Notes under the pieces: generated by a model
The model's input: only the letters and a program-made list of their open reading frames with translations
The model's database searches: none
What the model was told of the DNA's origin: nothing
From: Bacteroidota bacterium
Lineage (GTDB): Bacteria > Bacteroidota > Bacteroidia > Bacteroidales > Tannerellaceae
Assembly (NCBI GenBank): GCA_023429375.1
Contig: JAEYVY010000011.1
Coordinates: 62,001 to 126,000, forward strand
DNA: 64,000 nucleotides
Reading direction: 5' to 3'
Part shown: piece by piece, positions 61,996-64,000 of the stretch
Layout: every line of letters begins with the position of its first letter
How positions within the stretch are numbered: position 1 is the stretch's first letter
Made by a program: the position numbers and the translations under genes

Positions 61996-62991
61996 ATGAA
62001 AAGATTATTGTGTGCATTACTATGGATAGGCATGGCTACATTGACGAGCTATGCGCAGTATACCGACGACGTTCTGACTGGCTACGAGCAGATGACGTTT
62101 AAAATGAACCCGGACTATGAGGGTGATGTATTCTGCACCTTGGTTAGGAAACCACTACTGAATCCTGAACAGAAAAAAGCCGTTTTATATATTCATGGGT
62201 ACAATGATTATTTCTTTCAGACAGAGCTAGGTGATAGCATCCAAAGCTATGGATATGACTTTTATGCACTCGACTTAAGGAAATACGGCCGCTCCATTCG
62301 AAACCATCAGCAACCCACATTCTGCAAAAGCCTGAACGAGTATTTTGCGGATATCGATTCGGCATTAGCGCAAATCAAAAGGGAAGGTCATGAAGATATT
62401 GTTATGATGGCCCACTCGACAGGTGGACTTATAACACCTCTTTATTTAAATTCCAGAAAAGACAATAACGTAAAGAGCCTCATCCTGAATAGTCCTTTTT
62501 TAGATATGAACATGGGGTGGTTTAAAAAGCGTATAGCCATTCCTCTTATTTCATTCATAGCGAAGTTCTTCCCTGATTGGGTTGTAGAAAAGACAGGTTT
62601 CGCGTCGTATGCCGAGAGTTTATTGGCCGACCACAAAGGGGAATGGACGTTCAACACAGACTGGAAGCGTCCGGAAGGTTATCCTAAGAAAGCGGCTTGG
62701 ATACGTGCTATCCATCAAGGACATAATAGCATTAGAAAAGGGTTGTCGCTATCCTGCCCTGTTCTCGTTTTGTCATCTAACAAATCTTTTCCTGAAACCA
62801 ACGAGTGGCACGAGGAATACCGCACATCCGACATTGTATTGAATGTAGACGACATCCAACGAGGTGCTCTGAAATTAGGAGGTCATGTTGTTCGAGATAC
62901 GGTACCCAATGGGATGCACGACCTAATTCTTTCCGCTGAGCCTTACCGGAATGATGCTTATTCGAAGATCAAAAAATGGCTGGAAAATTAA
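61996..62991 (+). CDS. Exported alpha/beta hydrolase (serine aminopeptidase S33 / monoacylglycerol lipase-like)
   Basis: A 331-residue protein with a Sec signal (ending TSYAQ). YIHGYNDYF (about 65-73) is the oxyanion-side HG motif, Ser141 in MAHSTGG is the nucleophile, and NGMHDL near residue 310 gives the histidine. The pattern YALDLRKYGRS is typical of monoacylglycerol-lipase-like S33 proteins. The substrate is not evident, perhaps a lipid ester. Its end overlaps the convergent TonB-receptor gene by 4 bases. Confidence 0.82.
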   Translation: MKRLLCALLWIGMATLTSYAQYTDDVLTGYEQMTFKMNPDYEGDVFCTLVRKPLLNPEQKKAVLYIHGYNDYFFQTELGDSIQSYGYDFYALDLRKYGRSIRNHQQPTFCKSLNEYFADIDSALAQIKREGHEDIVMMAHSTGGLITPLYLNSRKDNNVKSLILNSPFLDMNMGWFKKRIAIPLISFIAKFFPDWVVEKTGFASYAESLLADHKGEWTFNTDWKRPEGYPKKAAWIRAIHQGHNSIRKGLSLSCPVLVLSSNKSFPETNEWHEEYRTSDIVLNVDDIQRGALKLGGHVVRDTVPNGMHDLILSAEPYRNDAYSKIKKWLEN

Positions 62992-64000
62992 AAGTCTGCT
63001 ATAATACGGATATTGAGTTGCCTTCCTGTCAAATAATTAGGTATCGCATGTGAATAACCGTCCACATCAGTAATCCAAAAGTAAGAGCTGACATTCTTCA
63101 TATCAAATAGATTGAAGATATCTACTCCCAACCATACATTCTTAAGATGACGCAAGAAGCCACGATCCATTATCGCATCTACCCCACCAGCTAACTGATA
63201 GGAGAATCCAAGGTCTACCCTCTTATAGGCGGGTATATTATAATAGCCATCTTCATAGCCCTTTCTAGGCGCTGTAAAAGGCGTACCACCCGACAACACA
63301 CCTTTCAGGTTTACCTTTGCACGTTTGTTTCCAGGGAAGTAGTCTTGAAAGAACATGGAAAAGTTATAGCCATTATCATTGGGCATGGGTGCCTTAAATT
63401 TCTCGCGTATGGTTTGCTCCGCTTTCATCAAAGAGAGGCTGATCCATGAATCCGTACCGGGCACAAATTCACCAAAGAACTTCATATCCAACCCCATGGC
63501 ATAGCCCGTTGCACAGTTTTCACCGTAATAGCGCACTTTTACATTATCGACCGTATAGGGAATCAAATCATCCAGTTTTTTATAATACGCATCGGCACTG
63601 AATTTGAAATTACGATCCATGGCACGAAAAGTATAATCTCCTCCCACAATAAAATGAATGGATCGCTGGGATTTAATAGCATCGTTCAGTGTGATAACTT
63701 GGTTGCCCGCCTCATCTTCTGTGGCTACGCGAAGCTCCTTATAGAATGGTGTCTGGTAATATAATCCCGTTGCCAAGCGAAAAGTCAAATCCTGATTACG
63801 AGATGGGATAAAACCCAGTGAAACACGGGGACTAAAGATTGCTTCCTGATTGTACGACCAATAGCTGCCTCTTACTCCGGCAGTCAAGGAAAACATCCCC
63901 TGCTCGATACGAAACTTGAAAACGTCTTGGAAGTAGGCAGACAACCGCGTGCTTTCCAATTGATTGTTTGAATACAAATTGGCAATCACACTCACATCTG
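62988..64000 (-). CDS. TonB-dependent receptor, C-terminal part (cut by the window end)
   Basis: The last 337 or so residues of an outer membrane TonB-dependent receptor; the frame stays open to base 64000, so an internal GTG at 63995 is not a true start. It shows barrel strands such as FKFSADAYYKKLDDLIPY, YAMGLDMKFFGEF and NVWLGVDIFNLFDMKNVSSY, and ends in F, as outer membrane barrels do. It resembles the carboxypeptidase-regulatory-like receptor group rather than SusC (no SusD beside it in view). Ligand unknown. Confidence 0.9.
   Translation of the reverse strand, partial: DVSVIANLYSNNQLESTRLSAYFQDVFKFRIEQGMFSLTAGVRGSYWSYNQEAIFSPRVSLGFIPSRNQDLTFRLATGLYYQTPFYKELRVATEDEAGNQVITLNDAIKSQRSIHFIVGGDYTFRAMDRNFKFSADAYYKKLDDLIPYTVDNVKVRYYGENCATGYAMGLDMKFFGEFVPGTDSWISLSLMKAEQTIREKFKAPMPNDNGYNFSMFFQDYFPGNKRAKVNLKGVLSGGTPFTAPRKGYEDGYYNIPAYKRVDLGFSYQLAGGVDAIMDRGFLRHLKNVWLGVDIFNLFDMKNVSSYFWITDVDGYSHAIPNYLTGRQLNIRIIADF

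Noticed and set aside
63993..63995. GTG as start of the last receptor gene
   Set aside because: The frame remains open to the window end and the protein begins within barrel sequence, so this is a fragment of a longer gene.
1..64000. CRISPR arrays, tRNA genes, complete insertion sequences
   Set aside because: I looked for regular repeats, cloverleaf-like segments and transposase-like frames and found none that could be supported.

Overview
The window is a piece of a Bacteroidales chromosome, most like Bacteroides or Parabacteroides. The evidence is SusC/SusD proteins, Bacteroidota-type promoters with a -7 box TAnnTTTG, XylR-type LacI/AraC hybrid regulators, Tat-exported Gfo/Idh/MocA proteins, DUF4831 and DUF2007 proteins, and a tmRNA whose tag reads GENNYAYAA. 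The species cannot be fixed from sequence alone. There are 43 protein genes (two cut by the window ends), one decayed gene and one tmRNA. I saw no tRNA, rRNA, CRISPR array or complete insertion sequence.

Layout. 1-6204: end of a serine hydrolase, a tiny membrane protein, a PlsC acyltransferase, a Wzi-like outer membrane protein and an SLC12-like transporter. 6224-21705: an L-rhamnose regulon. An eight-gene minus-strand operon runs rhaB, rhaA, rhaT, rhaD, then a GH106 and three GH78-type rhamnosidases, with a divergent AraC regulator (rhaR). Exported or surface enzymes release rhamnose, RhaT imports it, and RhaA, RhaB and RhaD convert it to DHAP and L-lactaldehyde. The mutarotase rhaM lies 40 kb away at 60050, and no lactaldehyde enzyme is present here. 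21702-29396: housekeeping genes (cysK, AlkD-like, yaaA, YgiQ-type radical SAM) and a decayed DUF4062/winged-helix gene.

29393-49738 is the most unusual part: about 20 kb on the minus strand, headed by a XylR-type regulator. In transcription order it encodes NagA-like and NagB-like enzymes, a Tat-exported Gfo/Idh protein, a FucP/NagP-type transporter, a second Tat Gfo/Idh protein, a two-helix membrane protein, an ApbE-type flavin transferase, a Tat-exported enolase-superfamily enzyme, and a third Tat Gfo/Idh protein followed by a terminator. A second unit then encodes SusC, SusD, a lipoprotein esterase and two more exported Gfo/Idh proteins. I read it as a system that takes up a (probably amino-sugar-containing) glycan or glycoside and processes it by redox chemistry outside the cytoplasm rather than by ordinary glycoside hydrolases, none of which is present in the block. 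This is inference; the substrate is unknown.

49861-64000: a POT peptide transporter with a DUF4831 protein, a PNPOx-like protein, an esterase, a complete RND tripartite efflux operon, rhaM, a GNAT acetyltransferase, tmRNA (ssrA), an alpha/beta hydrolase and the C-terminal part of a TonB-dependent receptor.
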